Shown in pieces: positions 45,850 to 57,701 of a DNA stretch of 64,000 nucleotides. The DNA is from Dichetophora obliterata. Taxonomy: Eukaryota > Arthropoda > Insecta > Diptera > Sciomyzidae. Position 1 is the stretch's first letter, and each line of letters opens with the position of its first letter. A program made the position numbers and the translations under genes. The notes beneath the pieces are model-generated. The model was not told where the DNA came from. It searched no databases and worked only from the letters and a program-made list of their open reading frames with translations. The DNA lies in NCBI GenBank assembly GCA_963920525.1, contig OY986440.1, forward strand, positions 21,145,651 to 21,209,650. Reading direction: 5' to 3'.

Positions 45850-47060
45850 CGACTCGGTTCATATGTTTGTTTGTCGCGGTTTTTATGTGTACACTGAACC
45901 AAAAAATTGATAGAAACTACCGTAAAATTGACAGTTTTTGTTTACAATATTTAGCCGAAAGTGAATAATATTAAAATTGATATTTAACCAATATCATTTT
46001 GATATGAAATTATGACGTGAATTACGTAGAACTGACATTGATATGAAAAAACTTATATTAATAGTAAAGAACTTTCAAAACGATATAACAAAACGTTGGA
46101 ATAATATGATTTTAATATTATTTCAATGAATTTAATGTAGTTATGATATTATAAAATGTAGATATGATATGATATTTATATAATTTTTAATATTTTTTAT
46201 GACGAATTTACATGAGAAAATTTAATATTGATATGTAAAAAGGCGGTAAAAGGGGGTGTGGCAAAAAATTTTATCATAATATTGCATTGTCTTCGGACTT
46301 ACATATGTATGCTAAATTTCAGCTTAAGCGGATACCAACAAGTTGTAGAAAAATGGCTTGCAAGTTTTGAGGACATGGGGTTTATGAAAAACATTTGGCC
46401 ACACCCCCTTTTACCGCACACAAATCAATAAAAATGCTATATCTCTAAAACAACTGGGCTGATTCAGCTGAACTTTTGGCAGTAAATTTCCTCCGAGTAG
46501 AGGGCAATTAAGGAAAATTGTTTGTCACTGCCCTTTTTACCGCCCACAAATCCATAAAAATGCTACATCTCTCTGAAATTTAAACAGTAAAGTTTTATCA
46601 AATAAAGCATGGGGTTTATGAAAAAACATTTAGCCACACCCCTCTTATCGCCCACAAATCAATAAAAATGCTATATCTCCAAAACTACGGGGCTGATTCA
46701 GCTAAAATTTTGGCAGTTAATTTCCTTCCAGTTAAGGAAAAATGGTGCCACACCCCCTTTTACCGCCCAAAAATAAATAAAAATCCTACATCTTAAAAAC
46801 TACGGGGCTGGTTATAAGCTGATTATAACTTGCTTCGTTCGTAGATATGTAAGTTTGTATGTATGTATGTATGTATGTCCGTCAAAATTTGCAAACCATT
46901 TTTCGCAATTTTGCAAACTTGTTGGTATCCGATTAAGCTGAAATTTAACATACATAAGTCCGGTTACAATGCAATATTATAATAAAATTTTTTGCCACAC
47001 CCCCTTTTACCGCCCACAAATCAATAAAAATGCTATGTCTCCATAAGTTTTGAAAATAAG
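45850..47060. mobile_element. Helitron-like tandem-repeat region
   Basis: About five diverged tandem units containing GCCACACCCCCTTTTACCGC, CCACAAATCAATAAAAATGC and ACGGGGCTGATTCAGCTGAA, in the manner of satellite-bearing HINE/DINE Helitrons. An ATGTATGTATGTATGT run lies at 46856-46880. No clear TC or CTAG end was assigned. Confidence 0.6.
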
Positions 47061-47930
47061 AGATGTTAATAATAAACCTTTAAGACTAAAAAGTAAAAAA
47101 TAAATAAAAAGTAAAAATTTTTTTTTTAAAAATAAGCTTTTATTTAAAAAAGATGTGAACTAAAAAGAAAAAAATAAATTTAAGTGACATTTGTCATTTA
47201 TGTATTTAGTAGGTATATTTTAGGTGCAGAAAACCCCTCTCTTGGTTACTCGTCATCATAATATAAGCGTACGTAAATTGGTAAGTTCTAAGGACTTATA
47301 TAAATTTAGATTTTTTCAAATACATTTATATTTAGAAAATTATAAGGGATTGAACATACGGGGAGATTACGATATCCGGGGCGCCGCGATTTGACAATGG
47401 ATTCAGGAAGGCCTTTAAAAAAAATAAAAATGGCCGAAGGAAAAATCGATTAATCGATCTATATTTTTCTAAGTGTATAACCGACATTGCTGATTAAGGT
47501 GTAATTTGAAAGGTAATACATAAGGCTTTTACATAAATTTTAAATAAATCAAATCCGTTCAGTATTTCATATTTTATAGCTATTTGTATACCGTTATTTT
47601 CTCAAAAACCGTAATTACTATAGATTATGACAAGTAAATTATTAAAGTCTGAAAATTTATCTTTCGTTTGGTATATAATACATTTGATTTATTTAACTTT
47701 TTGTGTTTCTTTATTACGAAATGATTTGTCCTTGTACGGAAAGTTGTTAATTCAAGCATATTTATCTAAGTTGTTTTGTATTCTTATTCCATATTTTCTT
47801 ATATCTCCATTACAATAAATAACTGTTCTTAAGGCAACATTGTAGCTGTAAAATGTATTTGAATGAATAGAAATTTGAAATTTTTTGTTAATCAGTTTTG
47901 GACAATGCAATAGCAAATAGCAATTTTTAT
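47061..47930. other. Nothing recognised
   Basis: AT-rich intronic or intergenic sequence. A 63-codon ORF at 47627-47818 is AT-driven and unsupported. Confidence 0.45.
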
Positions 47931-47934
47931 GGCA

Positions 47935-48515
47935 TAATTGAAGAATAGTGAAAACTCAAATTTTACATTTTTTTAAAATTATATTTATTAAGATCTTCTA
48001 AGTCCAAATCCGGGAAAATTTCAGGTCGCTCTCAAGTCGTTTAGAAGTTATAGAGGTCCAATGTTGTAAAAATTGGCCAGAAGAACTCGTGATTTTTTTT
48101 TCTACACTAATAATTTCGGGTATCAAAAGAAAGGTGAATCTGTTACCTATTCAACGAGTTATCAATCTTAGAAATCCATGCATTATGCACACTTGATGGT
48201 TCACCCTTTTACGAAATTACAAGTTTGCATAATACGTAAAATGTAATAACTTCGAAAGTAATACATGGATTTCTAAGATTGATGACTCGTTGAATAGGTA
48301 ACAGCATCACCTTTATTTTGATACCCATAATTAGTAGTTTTGTAGAGGAAAAAATCATGAGTTTTTCAAGCCAATTTTTACAACTTTGGACCCCTTTAAC
48401 TTCTAAACGACTTCAGAGCGACCTGAAATTTTTCCGGATTTGGACTAAGAAGGTCTTAATATATATGATTTTTTTGAAAAAAATGTAAAATTTGAGTTTT
48501 AACTATTCTTCAATT
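47935..48515. mobile_element. Palindromic (foldback) MITE, copy 2
   Basis: Outer ends AATTGAAGAATAGTGAAAAC and the inverse near 48500 match, and the two ~280-bp arms are inverse copies (GTTACCTATTCAACGAGTTA pairs with TGACTCGTTGAATAGGTAAC). Same family as 13740-14290. Confidence 0.85.
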
Positions 48516-48564
48516 GTTCCATTTTTATTAATTTTATGTAATATAGTGTAAATTGTAAAGAATA

Positions 48565-48938
48565 TCTAATAAATAAAAATCTCGTGTCACGGTGTTTGAG
48601 GCAGAACTCCTCTGAAACGGCTGGACCGATTATCATGAACTTTTGTATGTATATTTGGTAGATGTGAGGACAGGACGTAAAGTGTTTTTCACCCTCCTAC
48701 CCCCAGTGGGCATGGCACCTCTCATGCAACTCAATTTTTCGATATCGAATAGCTTTGGAGTTATAAGCCGCACAGCCTCGGAATTAGGTATTCGACCACA
48801 ATTTACACAATCCGTTTCACTAAAAACATTTTATGGGCGTTAAACAAGGGGGAGTGGCACCGCCCATACAACCCAAATTTGCGATATCGAATCGTCTGGC
48901 AACGGGGCCGCGGCAGCAACGTGCCGGGCTTAAGCTAG
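48565..48938 (+). mobile_element. Short non-autonomous Helitron
   Basis: Begins TCTAATAAATAAAAATCTCG with ACGGCTGGACCGATTATCAT. Ends GGCAGCAACGTGCCGGGCTTAAGCTAG, a hairpin followed by CTAG. About 374 bp. Confidence 0.78.
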
Positions 48939-49666
48939 TATATATATATTAATATATCAAATGAAAGGTTAAATTGTAAGCTTTAAAAATAAGATATAAT
49001 TTTTGTACCTTAATAAAGCAAATTTAGTAGAAAATAACGGTTTTTTAATTACAAATTTTTAAATATGACGTAGTTTTGCTTATAAAATTACAAATACGTT
49101 CACAATGATACAAGTATTGCATATCAAAATCTTTTAGATCCTTACAAAACATACAAATCTTTTAGATCCTTTGGAAAATGGCAAAGAAATGGATGTTTTT
49201 TTAAGATCTTTTAGCAAAAAAAAAAAAACTAAAAAATCGTTAACTCTTTAACGATTATATATTTAAAGCGTTCCAACATATATATGAAATATATGGGAAT
49301 GTACATTTTTTTATTTGAACTATAATAAATATTTTTTCCGTTTTTGTGTGTTTTTTGTATAGGGACACCCAGAATGGTGGTAGATAGAGTGTACGTGTGT
49401 TCAAAAGAAATTTTTAAGGGAAAAAAAAGTAAAAATGTGTGTAGATTTAAAATGTCTGTCCGTTTAGTGTAAGCCGAGTAAGCCATATTTTTGCCACTGG
49501 CTTCATTTAAAGCCATGCAGGAAATTTTGCGTGAAATGATTTTTTTACCGCTAGCTAACAATCAAATGACAATCAAAACTAATGATTTAACAATTCTCTT
49601 CTGAAAATAATAAAATTATTGAGCTTTTCAAAAGTTTTCAATTTTTGACGTCGAAAAACTTTATAT
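48939..49666. other. Nothing recognised
   Basis: AT-rich. The 110-codon minus-strand ORF (49229-49561) shows no known domain and I do not support it as a gene. Confidence 0.45.
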
Positions 49667-49667
49667 A

Positions 49668-50445
49668 TCTATATATATAAAACAAAGTCGGGCTTGTTAC
49701 ACCATTTATAACTCAAGAATGGCTGGACCGATTTTAATGATCTTTTATTTGTTGGAATTGTGTTCATCCCGAATAGCAGAATAACTGTTACAATATCGAA
49801 AAAATTCAGGGGGCGTGGCACCTCCCATACAAATCAAATCTTCTATATCGAATAGCTTTGGAATTATAGATCACACAGCAACGGAGTTCGGTATTCGACC
49901 TTAATTTTCACTTGCCGTTCTACTGGTAAAATTTTATGGGCGCTGGACGTAGGGCGTGGCACTTTTTAGCAGCCCAAATTTTCAGTATTACTTTAAAATT
50001 ATGATATCGAACAGCTTTGGAAGTAAATGCCGTATAATAATGAAATTCAGTATGGTGTTGCCACTTGGCATCAGATATCCTTCTACTGGAAAACTAGGAT
50101 GAGCTTTGGAAAGGGGGGTGTGGCTCCGCCCATACATTTAACATTTTTGATATCATATAGCTTTGGAACTAAATGTCGTATAACAACGAAATTCAGTATG
50201 GAGTTACTATTGGGTGATATCCTTCTACTAGAAAACTGAGACGGTCATTGAACAAGGGGGTGTGGCTCCGCCCATACAAGCCAAATTTTTGATATCGAAT
50301 AGCTTTGGAAATATATTTCACATAACAATGAAATTTAGTATGGAGTTACTTATTGGTCAGGCATTTCTACTGGAAAACTGGCACGGGCATTGGAAACTTG
50401 GCGTGGCTTCGCCCACACAAGCTAAATTCAATTCAATATACCGTA
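49668..50445 (+). mobile_element. Helitron with ~110-bp internal tandem units, 3' end missing
   Basis: Starts TCTATATATATAAAACAAAG with ATGGCTGGACCGATTTTAAT. Five units repeat ATATCGAATAGCTTTGGAA, AATGAAATTCAGTATGGAG and GGGGGTGTGGCTCCGCCCAT. No CTAG end is seen. Confidence 0.7.
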
Positions 50446-50650
50446 CTGCAAAAACTAACTTTTTTCTGGCATTTAATAATCAAAATCAAATCTTATAAAC
50501 GAATAAAAATGTCTTGATTTTTAATTTTAAAACCGTAACTTTTGCAACTGAAAGAGATTTATATTTTTATTACTTTTTGGTAAAGTTGGTTTTGTTGCAT
50601 TAAAATAAAAAAAAATTAAAATAAAAAAATTTTTTTAAAAATCATTTGTT

Positions 50651-50733
50651 CCGCTCATTGCGGGAATCGATCCCACTACCTCATGGCTTCAAAACTGATG
50701 GTTGAGCCGACTGAGCTATCGAAAGTACATTTA
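50651..50733 (-). repeat. tRNA-like sequence (pseudogene or SINE head)
   Basis: The minus strand reads TTTCGATAGCTCAGTCGGCT (box-A-like, reminiscent of tRNA-Tyr), then GGGATCGATTCCCGC (T-arm stem and loop). The acceptor-stem halves do not pair convincingly, so not a functional tRNA. Confidence 0.4.
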
Positions 50734-50811
50734 TTCAAGTTGAAATGTGCTAAAATAATTTCCTATTAGAATTTGCTATAAAAATAAATGACAACAGTGA
50801 AATGACATTTA

Positions 50812-51230
50812 GGGTATACACTCCACTTCGTAATTTTCCGAAATCGCAAATTTACGACGAGTTGAAGTGAGCGACTGCTTTTCAATTTTTTTTTAAATAT
50901 TTGTCAAACTGACAACGCGCAATCTGTTAATTTATTGAAACATTTGTTGTTGCCGTTTAATTGTGAAAAATGAAGAAAATAAGTGAAAAATCTAAATTAT
51001 ATGAAATATTTTTGAAGAAGACCTTTCAGAATGCTCTTTTTTTCTCATGAGACACAGTTGCTTGTGCGCACTGAACAAATCCTTTCTTCGTAAATTTCCG
51101 ACGATTATTTTTCATCAACTCAATAGATGATTAAATTTAACCCATCTTCGGAAAACCAGAACAACAACAATTGCACTGAAATTTTCGTAAATTTGCGATT
51201 TCGGAAAATTACGAAGTGAAGTGTATACCC
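50812..51230. mobile_element. MITE with ~46-bp inverted termini
   Basis: GGGTATACACTCCACTTCGT...CGCAAATTTACG at the left and its inverse (CGTAAATTTGCGATTTCGGA...GTGTATACCC) at the right. TTTA/TAAA flanks. No ORF. Confidence 0.88.
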
Positions 51231-51295
51231 TAAATGACAGCAGTGTACAATATTTTTCTTAGACACAAACCAATCGTGTTTGTCATATGCATATA

Positions 51296-52976
51296 CAGTG
51301 AACCGATAAACTATTCGTCTCATTGCCCCTACTGATAAAAAGTAAAAATTGCTATAATTACGCTTGACAACTGAAACTCTTAAAATTGTTTTTTCTTTAG
51401 TTTGAACTCTCTTCTATGTTAAACAAAAAACCAAACGCCATTATTATTAAATCTTGTTTTGTTGTTGCTTTAATTGCAAATAAAGTCAGTAGCTACTCGC
51501 CGAAAAAGTATTCGTCTCGATGAAATCAACACAAAGCAACAATAACAAGATACAGATATAACGGTGTGTCTCATGAGTGTTTTATTTGTTGTTATATTTA
51601 TTTTTCATTGTTTTTCAGTGACATTAGTGTTGATTGCGTTAACTTTTAAAGAAACAATGATTTAAGTTTAAAATATGGGGCGAAAAGGACGCGAAACTAC
51701 TCCCGAAGAGCGAAAAATCATCATAAATTTGTTTAAACAGGGTAAATGCTACAAAGATATTAGTGAAATTGTTGAAAGATCAGTAACAACCGTCAAGAGT
51801 ATTGTGTACAGATTTAAAAAAACTAAAACAGTGAAAAATGCGCCAAGGACAGGTCGTCCTCAGAAGTTGAATGAAAGAGAAAAAAACAATATTATCAGAA
51901 AAATTAAAAAAAATCCACGATTGAGTGCACCGAAGATTGCTGCTGAAGTTCTTAGTGAGACGAGCAAGTCTATATCGTGGTTACAATGGTCGGGTGGCCC
52001 GTAGAAAGCCATTTATTGGTAAAATAAATAAGAAAAAGCGACTTGAGTATGCCAAAAAGTACAAAAATAATGGAATTGAGTTCTGGAAAAAGGTAATTTT
52101 TACTGACGAAAGTAAATTCAACATTTTTCAATCTGATGGCAAGGTTATGGTTTGGAGAAAACCGCATTGTGAAATGCTTGAAAAAAATTTAACAGCGTCA
52201 GTAAAACATGGCGGTGGTGGGCTCATGGTATGGGGCTGTATGAGTGCAAATGGGGTAGGTGACTTATGTGTTTTTGAAGGCATCATGGACCACAAGTTTT
52301 ATATAAACATTTTAAAAGATCACCTGCATACTAGCATCGAAAAAATGGGCTTATCTGACGATTATATATTCACCCAAGATAATGACCCTAAACACACTGC
52401 GCAAAATACAAAGTTATGGTTACTATATAATACACGCTCTTGGATGGAAACACCACCGCAGTCACCAGATGTAAACCCGATTGAACTTCTTTGGGATGTT
52501 TTGGAAAGGAAAATCCGCACAAGGCATATATCTAATAAAGGCGACTTAAGAACAGCGTTGCTAGAAGAGTGGCAGTTGATATCAAAAAACGAAACTGAAA
52601 ATCTTGTTAATTCTATGCCTCGAAGACTTGAAGCAATAATAAAAAGCAAAGGAGGGCCTACAAAATATTAAAATATAAATAGAAAATTTAAAAATACTAG
52701 CATACATCCTTATTAATTCACTGTAAATATTCACTTAATAAATTCTAAGTTATCTAGACGAATACTTTATCGGTAAGAATTAAACATACAATTTTAGTTT
52801 TTCTTTAAAAACAATGATATTTGTTCGAAAATACTCTTATGTTTTTTGGTAAATAAAGAAGATATTTGAAACTTAAGAAATAACAATTTATAGAGTTTAA
52901 GTTATCAAGTCTTGTTATAGAAATTTTGACTTCTTATCACTAGGTTCAATGAGACGAATAGTTTATCGGTTCACTG
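51296..52976 (+). mobile_element. Tc1-type transposon with well-preserved termini
   Basis: Inverted termini starting CAGTGAACCGATAAACTATT are identical over about 29 bases and flanked by TA at both ends. Inner copies (GTATTCGTCTCGATG at 51510 and the inverse AGACGAATACTTTATCGG at 52756) suggest an IR/DR-type layout. 1681 bp. Carries one interrupted transposase gene. Confidence 0.93.
51675..52671 (+). pseudogene. Tc1-type DD34E transposase, internally deleted/frameshifted
   Basis: Frame 1 (51675-52004) encodes the paired-like helix-turn-helix region (MGRKGRETTPEERKIIINLF, TGRPQKLNEREKNNI). Frame 2 (to 52671) encodes the catalytic core: TDESKFN (first Asp), TQDNDPKHTA (second Asp), SPDVNPIELLWDVLERK (Glu, DD34E spacing). 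The frames break near 51965-51990. There the usual block linking VLSETSKSI to GYNGRVARRKPFI is shortened, so a small deletion inactivates it. All catalytic residues are retained. Confidence 0.92.
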
Positions 52977-53445
52977 TATATTAATAAATAATATTAATAA
53001 ATTTTATATTAATAAAATTAATAAATCTTAACGGCTGGACGGATTTAACTCAAAATTGGCTCACATTTTACTTGAATCTTATATTAAGCTTTGGCATAAT
53101 TAGTTTTGACCACGCCGTTTCCACCCTTTTACAAGTAAGGGAAATCAACCAACTAGCATACTTTTTTAGCGAAGAGATAAGTTTAATTAATTTTAAAAAA
53201 ATTCTGTAATTTTGACACCAAAAAAATTCACATATCTTCAAGATTTCACAAATTTTTAGTACAACGTCTTTTTCTAATAATGCCGATTTCTTTGAATGAA
53301 AAAAAACCATTTTGCATATTTCCATACGCTTAACGTCAAAAGCTTATTTTTTTCTGGATAAAAATCGTTATCTTCAGAGTGAATAAAACCTAAACATAAA
53401 AATTTTACGTTTTTTCCCCCGAGTTACACCGAGTATATCAGCTAG
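52977..53445 (+). mobile_element. Helitron remnant, right part
   Basis: AACGGCTGGACGGATTTAAC near the left and ...TATATCAGCTAG at 53442-53445 are Helitron body and 3' end signals. Its 5' part was probably displaced by the Tc1 insertion or lost. Confidence 0.55.
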
Positions 53446-53985
53446 TTAATATATATATAAAAAAATATAAATTCAGGTATACATTTTTTTCATATTTTTT
53501 GCATGTGTACACTACCATAATAATGTTAAAATAACATACACATTTTATTATCAATAAGCTATCAATTGTTAAGGGTTTTCTTGTGTATTGTCCAAAGATG
53601 CACTTTTTTCACAATTTACTCGCACAATTTCAAGAACCTTTAACAACCTTGTATGTAAAACTCTGAAAAAGAATGCGTATTTTTGAAAAAACTGCGCATT
53701 CAGCTGAAATTTTATACCATTAAATGATTTATAAAAAATTATTCTTGCAATACGGTAACAAATCGAATTCAACGATTGGTATGAAATAAATTATTGCATG
53801 TTATTCTTGCGCAGCATCTTTAATAAATTACCCTTATCAAACAACTTGAAAAACGGTATCAAATTCGGAACTGAAACTGAACAGTTTCTGAGTTTCTGGT
53901 TTGCTGGGATTGAACATTTGTTTTCATGAACGTCTTCTCTCTCCCTCTAGCATATGCTCGATTTCCCTATTGAGAACTCTGCACG
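53446..53985. other. Nothing recognised
   Basis: AT-rich sequence without supported features. Confidence 0.45.
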
Positions 53986-53989
53986 CATA

Positions 53990-54129
53990 GGGGCATGTCA
54001 CTCTTAGCGGACACGGACAAATTTGTTGTTGTTGTCACGGGTAAAATAAAAAACTGGAAATTGAGAGCTTCTTTTACCCGTGAAAACAACAACAAATTTG
54101 TCCATGTCCGCTAAGTGTGACATGCGCCA
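53990..54129. repeat. Hairpin MITE, ~60-bp arms
   Basis: GCATGTCACTCTTAGCGGAC...TTTGTTGTTGTTGTCACGGG pairs with its inverse ending GTCCGCTAAGTGTGACATGC. CATAGG occurs on both flanks and may be a target duplication. Confidence 0.75.
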
Positions 54130-55489
54130 TAGGAACAACAGCAATAAATCACAAGCACAGTCGCCAAGTCCTGCTCTAATCTATATATATAAAAAGCAAA
54201 ACACTGTTTGTCTGTCTGAAGCCTATAGACTCCAAAACTACTGGACCGATTGATCTGAAATTTGGACAGTCGATTTGTTTCAGACAGGAGATGGTTTAAA
54301 AAGAGAAATGGTTTGCCAGTGGTGTGGCCGCCTCCAAATCAATTAAAATGCTATATTTCACACGGTATGGGTCGTATAAGGCTAAAATTTTGTAATTTAG
54401 TTTGTATGGTTACTGTCGACAACTGTACTAAAAATGTGTATCCACGCTCCCTTTTACAGCCCAGAGACCATTAAAAATGCTTTATATAATACGGTTTTTT
54501 GTCGTATAAGACTTAGATTTGGTTTGTATGGTTACTGTCGCCAACTGTACGAAAAATTTGTTTCCACGCCCCCTTTTTCCGCCCACAAATCAGTGAAAGT
54601 ATTATATTTCAAGCAGTTTTGGCCGTATGCTAGTCTATTTGGTACAAGCAAAAAAAAGTGACATTCAAAAAAACAAAAAGTCGGTGTAAACTAAATGTTT
54701 TCACGTTTAAAAATGCTCCAATGGTTTAAACGTTTCGTTTCAAACGCGTTCGGTTTTTAATTCAAACGTCATAACAAACAAACGTTTCTACATTTATTGC
54801 AAAGATTTGAACGTTTGAATTTAAAATTTAAAACATTTATACTTTCAATTGTTTGACTTTCAACCTAAACGCAAAAACATTTGAAGAAAAAACTTTTAAA
54901 AGCTTTTAAATCAAACGGTATGAACGTTTACATTAAACATGTAAACATTTAAATTGAATATTTCTGAGTTTGATCCGAATGAGGGCTCTGAAATAAAACA
55001 CAGGGTGTTTCATGTGTACAAAAATAATATATTTTTATTTACTTATTTATTCATTTACAAAACAGCAAATAGCTACAATATTTTAATTATTTTCATATTT
55101 TATATTATATTTTTATTTTTGAGTTAATTAACAGTTATTAACTTATAAAAACAAAAAATCAAGTTCATTCTTAAGTCTTAGAAAGCGTTTACAATTAAAA
55201 ATAAAAGAAAATAACATAAACTTAAATCTTATAGTAATATAAATTCACAAATGTTTTTGTCTTCATATTACACCATTTGGAAGTGTATAAGTGTGCATAG
55301 GAGTACTTGTAAATAATTCAATATTTAACCTTAAAGGTATGTCTATAGAGTCTCCCACATGAAAACTTTGATATTGCTCATTAAATTTAAGAATAGAAAC
55401 TTCATTACAAATGATATAGAAATAATTTTGAATATTTATAACCATATCAATAATCTTAAACAATCGGAAGCAATTAAACTTACAGCTAG

Positions 55490-57471
55490 TTAAATAAAAG
55501 TTTTTTTTTTGTAATGTTTGTTTTTATATTCTACACTATCGGGCATATAAACTGATACATATTTTGAGATGTCATCAACAACTATACGAGAATATTTCGA
55601 AAAATTCACTAAATTATATTTTGATGACTTTTTAAAAATTAATTTTGGTGGAAATCCTACACATTCCTGAATGAGACTTTTAAAATTAAGCGATGATTTC
55701 AGTGCTAACGAATACGCAATATTTTTTCTTGAAGATATCGTATGTGCATATGTTTTAAAATTCTTATGCTTGGCCTCAAATCGGAAACACCATAAATTGC
55801 GGAGGGGCCCACTCTTCAAAATAGCGCTTGGGTAATGTATCAAAACGTGATATTTTGGTTTTAGAGGACCAAACAATTCCACGTAAAGTATATGATGTTC
55901 TTTAATTACTTCTCGCAGGCTATTTACGTCGAAAATAGTAAATTCACAACAGGTGGATTTGTCAACAATTTTTATCAGTAAAGTGAGAAGTTTCCAATAT
56001 GTCATTTCCGATCAAAAGAGGCAAAAAATGAAGGAAATGCCACATTTCGCTAGAAGACATTTTCAAATTATTTTTTTGAGTCGTTTTAAATCAAGTGGCA
56101 ATGATGAATTATTTGATTCTAAAACTCTATAAGAAAACATAATCTTTCTATTATTTAGCTGCTCTAAAGAAATAATTTTAGTTCCAATTAATTTTAAAAC
56201 GACTTTACTAATTTCATAGTGGCATATTCCCTCGAATATATCATGCATTAGATCACAGAAAAATTGTCTACAACCTGGAAATAGGGAATAGAATTACATA
56301 TACTATTTTCATTTATTCCTGAAATTTTGGAATCACTTTCGGTAAGATCTTTCTCTATTTCTTAAAGAATGTGAATATTCCATGAAATCTTCTTTCATTT
56401 GTTACTTTGTGCGGCTACAGAGTCTACAATATCTTTCGCAGTTAAAATATTTAACAAAACCTAAAAGGCTCTTTACTCCCAAGTTATCACCTAGGATTAA
56501 AGCTAAATAAAAATGTAATTTCATGCTACGGTTACCTACAGTTATTTCGATTCCTTCGCTTTCTAACAATTTGATTTGTTCTATAAGGTAATAAAAAAAT
56601 GAACTATTTCCATGCTCTTTTATGTACTTCGCTTTGATGAAACCGGCCACAAATATGTAGTTTAAATTTGCAAGGTGATAACTCGGTATAGAAGGAAAGC
56701 TGTAGTATGTATATAGCACATAAATCTATTTGTGATTTTAATTCAGAAAGAACGTCATCATAAACACCTGGGAGTCCAAAAAATTTCCTAAACTGAAATA
56801 TCAAACAAAAAAAAAATATCCTTTTGACTCAACTGCTTCAGAACTTGATTTTCCTTGAATTCGTATTTCTTGAATATTGTTATTGATGGTATGACTTATA
56901 GGAAATCTAAACATATCTTTCTCAATCATGAACTTTAAATACTTATGTTCAGAGTGAACATTTTCAAAAGGATTTGAACAAATTTCAATAATATTTTCTT
57001 TTAAGTCATCATTTTTCAACATGTTACAGGAAGTTAATGTATCTATTAAACATTCAGTTATTGCTGACACCTCTCTTATAATTAGAGTTGCATTTTTCCT
57101 ACTAATATTTTGACTGAAATATAGTGTAGAACTAAAATTAATGCATTTATCAACAAGAATATTTACGTTATCTGCAATATTTTTTCGCGTTCTTTTGAAC
57201 GCAAAGAACAAATCGATACCGGTTCCAAATTTGAAGGAGCATTTAAGGTTAACGTGTTTTTTGTTTCATCTTGAAGTAACTGAACAATAGGATTTTCTAT
57301 GTGGGTTCCTAAATGTTTTTTAAATGCTTTACGATTTGAAAAAGTTTGATAACAAAAGTTTTGACAGCATTTATAATGATGATTTGTTTCAAGTTCATGA
57401 GTGTCTTTTAAATGTTTTATTAAGTTATGAATATTTTCAAAAATTTTGCTGCACTTGAAGCAAATATACAT
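55490..57471 (-). pseudogene. EnSpm tnp2-like transposase with C2H2 fingers, frame-broken
   Basis: In order on the minus strand: C2H2 fingers (CFKCSKIFENIHNLIKHLKD, CCQNFCYQTF...HLGTH) at 57471-57290; SEHKYLKFMIEKDMFRFP; FRKFFGLPGVYDDVLSEL; then LANLNYIFVAGFIKAK, ALILGDNLGVKSLLGF (Asp), YCRLC, MHDIFEGICHYE (Asp) and LIHYPSAILK...FRFEAKHKNF (Glu). These are the DDE landmarks of tnp2/EnSpm transposases. Frame changes occur near 57190, 56800, 56700, 56400, 56250 and 56010. Some may be introns (TTTGATATTTCAG near 56785), others are lesions. Confidence 0.78.
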
Positions 57472-57479
57472 TTTGAATA

Positions 57480-57669
57480 ATTGCAGATTGACTTTTCTAA
57501 TTTTTTAAACACGAAATAAGGCCGGATACCAGGAAATGGTTTCTCATTTAATGTAGTAAAGCTAAAAAAATATCTTTGTAAGAAAAGCACAAGTCCAAAG
57601 CGTTCAAAAAAGACGATAATTTATGAATTAAGATTGTGAGCTTTAGATCAAGTAAGTTTTCAAGAAGGC

Positions 57670-57701
<32 letters not shown>

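Noticed and set aside
47627..47818. Short hydrophobic ORF
   Set aside because: AT-rich composition explains the residues; no domain, splice or conservation evidence.
50651..50733. Functional tRNA gene
   Set aside because: D-arm and T-arm boxes are present, but the acceptor stem and a credible anticodon stem are not.
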